Source: an uncultured bacterium
Lineage (GTDB): Bacteria; Cyanobacteriota; Vampirovibrionia; Gastranaerophilales; Gastranaerophilaceae
Reading direction: 5' to 3'
Assembly (NCBI GenBank): GCA_900553895.1
Contig: USFB01000003.1
Coordinates: 1-64,000, forward strand
Length of the DNA: 64,000 nt
Shown piece by piece: positions 61,891 to 64,000 of the stretch; the first letter of the stretch is position 1; every line of letters begins with the position of its first letter. The notes beneath the pieces were generated by a model, which saw nothing but the letters and a program-made list of their open reading frames with translations, ran no database searches and was not told the DNA's origin. A program made the translations under genes and the position numbers.

Positions 61891-62307
61891 ATGAATAAGA
61901 AAAATCTAAAGCAAATGATAGATATTGAAGATTTAAAAGCAGAATTATTAAAACATCTTAATAGTGGTGAAAATAATACTTTTAAATATGAGTATTTATC
62001 TGAAGCTAATAATTCAGAAAATACTGCTGTTCTTTTATTAAAAGAACTTCAAAACATTTCTTTTGATGAACAAAATTTTGAATTGCTTATTTGTAAAAAC
62101 AACAAAATTGTAGAACAAATAGATTTAATAGAATCTGATATTAAGGAAAAAATCTTAAATTTCCATTATTTAAGTTTTATAACAAAATCAATAGGACTCG
62201 TAAGATATCTGACTGAAGATAAATATAAACCAGATTATTTAGATGCTTACTTATTTTCAATTACATTTACATTAAAATTACCATCTAATATAAATAGAAT
62301 AAAATAA
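61891..62307 (+). CDS. 138-residue protein of unknown function in the glycan operon
   Basis: Helical, Lys/Glu/Asn-rich with no membrane segment or recognised motif. AAAAAGGATATTAGA precedes the ATG. It separates gmd from the fucose synthase gene, which are usually adjacent, so it is probably an insertion. Confidence 0.6.
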   Translation: MNKKNLKQMIDIEDLKAELLKHLNSGENNTFKYEYLSEANNSENTAVLLLKELQNISFDEQNFELLICKNNKIVEQIDLIESDIKEKILNFHYLSFITKSIGLVRYLTEDKYKPDYLDAYLFSITFTLKLPSNINRIK

Positions 62308-62354
62308 TCGCGTTTAAGCACAGAGTATAAGGCACTTTATAAAAGGTTATATAT

Positions 62355-63299
62355 ATGAACAAAAATAAAAAAATCTACATCGCAGGACATCGGGGGCTTG
62401 TTGGTAGTGCGATTAAAAGAGAATTAGAAAGAAAAGGCTATACAAATATTATTGGAAAAACACATTCCGAATTGGATTTGACAGATAGCAAAGCTGTTGC
62501 TGAATTTTTCGAAACAGAAAAACCTGAGTGGGTTATTCAAGCTGCGGCAAAGGTTGGTGGAATTTTGGGAAACAACACCTATCCTGTTGAATTTATGCTT
62601 GAAAATCTTAAAATTCAAAATAATATAATTGAAAATTCATACAAAAATAATGTAGAAAAGTTAATGTTTTTGGGTTCAAGTTGTATTTATCCGAAAAATA
62701 CACCGCAACCGATGAAAGAAGAATATTTGCTTTCTGATTATTTAGAAAAAACAAATGAAGGTTACGCATTAGCTAAAATTTGCGGAATAAAACTTTGCAA
62801 CTACTACAATAGAGAATATGGCACAAATTACATGTCTGTTATGCCTTGCAATCTTTATGGTATAGGCGACAATTATCACCCTCAAAATGCACACGTTATA
62901 CCGATGTTAATTCGACGTTTTCATGAAGCAAAAGAACAGAATCTGCCAGAAACAACTGTTTGGGGAACAGGAACTCCTCGTAGAGAGTTTTTATTCGCAG
63001 ACGATTTAGCCGAAGCGGTTGTTTTCTTGATGGAAAATAAAGACGCCAAAGATATTGGTGAATTTATAAACATAGGTTCAGGTTTTGATATGCCGATTTC
63101 AGAAATCGTTGAATTGATTAAAGAAACAGTCGGTTATAAAGGCAAATTGGTTTATGACAAGACAAAACCGGACGGAACGATGCTTAAGTTGATGGATGTT
63201 TCGAAGATTAATCAGTTGGGGTGGAAAGCAAAAACAGAACTCCGAGAAGGGTTAAAAATTGCGTATGAAGATTTTTTGAAAAAATATTCTAATTTCTAA
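62355..63299 (+). CDS. fcl: GDP-L-fucose synthase
   Basis: The protein has 314 residues: YIAGHRGLVGSAIKREL (8-24), AAKVGGILGNNTYPVEFM, catalytic SSCIYP and YALAKICGIKLC (Y-x3-K), VWGTGTPRREFLFADDLAEA. It epimerises and reduces the Gmd product to GDP-L-fucose. With gmd it shows that the strain can make fucosylated surface glycan. AAAAGG precedes the start. Confidence 0.96.
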   Translation: MNKNKKIYIAGHRGLVGSAIKRELERKGYTNIIGKTHSELDLTDSKAVAEFFETEKPEWVIQAAAKVGGILGNNTYPVEFMLENLKIQNNIIENSYKNNVEKLMFLGSSCIYPKNTPQPMKEEYLLSDYLEKTNEGYALAKICGIKLCNYYNREYGTNYMSVMPCNLYGIGDNYHPQNAHVIPMLIRRFHEAKEQNLPETTVWGTGTPRREFLFADDLAEAVVFLMENKDAKDIGEFINIGSGFDMPISEIVELIKETVGYKGKLVYDKTKPDGTMLKLMDVSKINQLGWKAKTELREGLKIAYEDFLKKYSNF

Positions 63300-63332
63300 G
63301 TGTGAAATCGTATTAGAATAGCTTTTAATAAC

Positions 63333-63369
63333 AGCCCTGGTAACAAATTGTTACCAGGGCTTAATTTTT
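63333..63369 (+). terminator. Terminator of the polysaccharide operon
   Basis: A 12-bp perfect stem, AGCCCTGGTAAC with GTTACCAGGGCT, has a 5-base loop and is followed shortly by TTTTTT. It is the strongest hairpin in this part of the window. Confidence 0.9.
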
Positions 63370-63440
63370 TAATAACTATCTTTAGTTGGTATAACAAAAA
63401 CCACATTAATCGTCGAGATACCTAGCAAGTCATCCAAGAT

Positions 63441-63938
63441 TTAGTTTAACTCAATCTTTGGTGATGATTGTATCTGGATGATTGTGTTTGGCTTTAAGTC
63501 ATTTTTAGATTTTGGAATCATGTATAATAAATTATTGAATTCAAACCAATCAAAATCAAATATTTTACCTATCGCAGGTTCAACGCCCAGGTTTTCATTA
63601 AAGATTGCTAATGTAAAATTGCCTTTTACATCAAAGCAGTCCTTAATTGAAGCCACAATCAGAGAACATATATTATTCTTGTCATAATAAAATATAACAC
63701 GTGGATATTTTGAATAAGTTACACTATCACCATTGCGTTTGCCTGTTCCCAAGCTTTGCGCAACTGTATCATAAGACTTTCCAATGTATTGTGTAACATT
63801 GTTTTTATAAAACTTATGATTTATTGAAAATGCTCTTGGTACCGTGTTTTGCATATTAACTGTAATACCTTCTGATGCAAACGTTATACCCGCTGATAAT
63901 AAAGTACTTAATATTGTTAGTAATAAAAATTTTTTCAT
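63441..63938 (-). CDS. Small exported protein
   Basis: The protein has 165 residues. The signal peptide (KKFLLLTILSTLLSAGITFA) probably is cleaved after FAS near residue 22. The rest is beta-rich with no cysteine pair pattern beyond two free positions and no recognised family. A periplasmic or outer-envelope location is expected. AAGGAGC precedes the ATG. Confidence 0.75.
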   Translation of the reverse strand: MKKFLLLTILSTLLSAGITFASEGITVNMQNTVPRAFSINHKFYKNNVTQYIGKSYDTVAQSLGTGKRNGDSVTYSKYPRVIFYYDKNNICSLIVASIKDCFDVKGNFTLAIFNENLGVEPAIGKIFDFDWFEFNNLLYMIPKSKNDLKPNTIIQIQSSPKIELN

Positions 63939-64000
63939 TGTTTAAGCTCCTTAAGAATTTCTTAAATGTTTTACGTGTTTATAAACATATAAACAACCCA

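Noticed and set aside
1..64000. tRNA and rRNA genes
   Set aside because: No cloverleaf with a GTTCRANNC arm or conserved rRNA segment was recognised while reading; a tRNAscan-SE run would settle it.

Overview
The window looks like DNA of an uncultured gut bacterium of the Gastranaerophilales/Vampirovibrionia type (non-photosynthetic relatives of cyanobacteria). This is inferred from the AT-rich sequence, the many proteins that open with an asparagine-rich leader ending in NFQG or NFKS, and an O-antigen-type glycan cluster that suggests an outer membrane. The first ~2.35 kb differ: base composition is visibly more GC-rich and the two genes there (a TPR-type glycosyltransferase and a HisC-like aminotransferase) look like Lachnospiraceae genes. 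They join, inside a run of A, to a MuA transposase gene that has lost its 5' two thirds. That junction is either an assembly chimera or a real rearrangement.

Region 1 (~2.35-34.9 kb) is a Mu-like, transposable, contractile-tailed prophage. The early genes read rightward: MuA C-terminus, MuB, a small membrane protein, GemA, a small acidic protein and a Mor-like activator, ending at a strong terminator. Leftward from 9.7 to 5.4 kb lies an accessory region of small orphan genes. Seven near-identical promoter/operator modules drive them, several followed by their own terminator. Leftward from 24.5 to 9.7 kb run the terminase, tail, baseplate, fibre and lysis genes. Rightward from 24.8 to 34.9 kb run the protease/scaffold, capsid, sheath, tube, portal, Mu F-like and Mu G-like genes, with a PAPS-reductase-like enzyme and a DNA adenine methylase as likely DNA-modification cargo. 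A HEPN abortive-infection-type gene and an adjacent, convergent small RNA gene with its own promoter and terminator are inserted between the tail X and D genes. Three copies of a structured element, with a compensatory base change in its stem, and one larger three-way-junction RNA candidate lie inside the prophage.

Region 2 (~35-54.8 kb) holds bacterial genes that look like secreted or host-interaction proteins: a ~1,880-residue protein with an EF-hand and two minimal kinase-like domains, an EF-hand plus arginine-deiminase-like protein, a transglutaminase-like protein with a beta-rich C-terminus, a radical SAM protein, and a leftward run consisting of an ankyrin/triple-AAA+ ATPase followed by four paralogous proteins that share the N-terminal leader. 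A palindromic intergenic repeat precedes these paralogues. A 213-bp ungapped duplication links the deiminase gene to the transglutaminase-like gene.

Region 3 (~55.1-64 kb) starts with a broken LuxR-type regulator and a pair of tandem 20-nt repeats. A rightward surface-polysaccharide operon follows (UDP-galactopyranose mutase, three glycosyltransferase proteins, GDP-mannose 4,6-dehydratase, GDP-L-fucose synthase), ended by a strong hairpin terminator. An exported small protein lies beyond it on the other strand. No rRNA, tRNA or CRISPR array was recognised.
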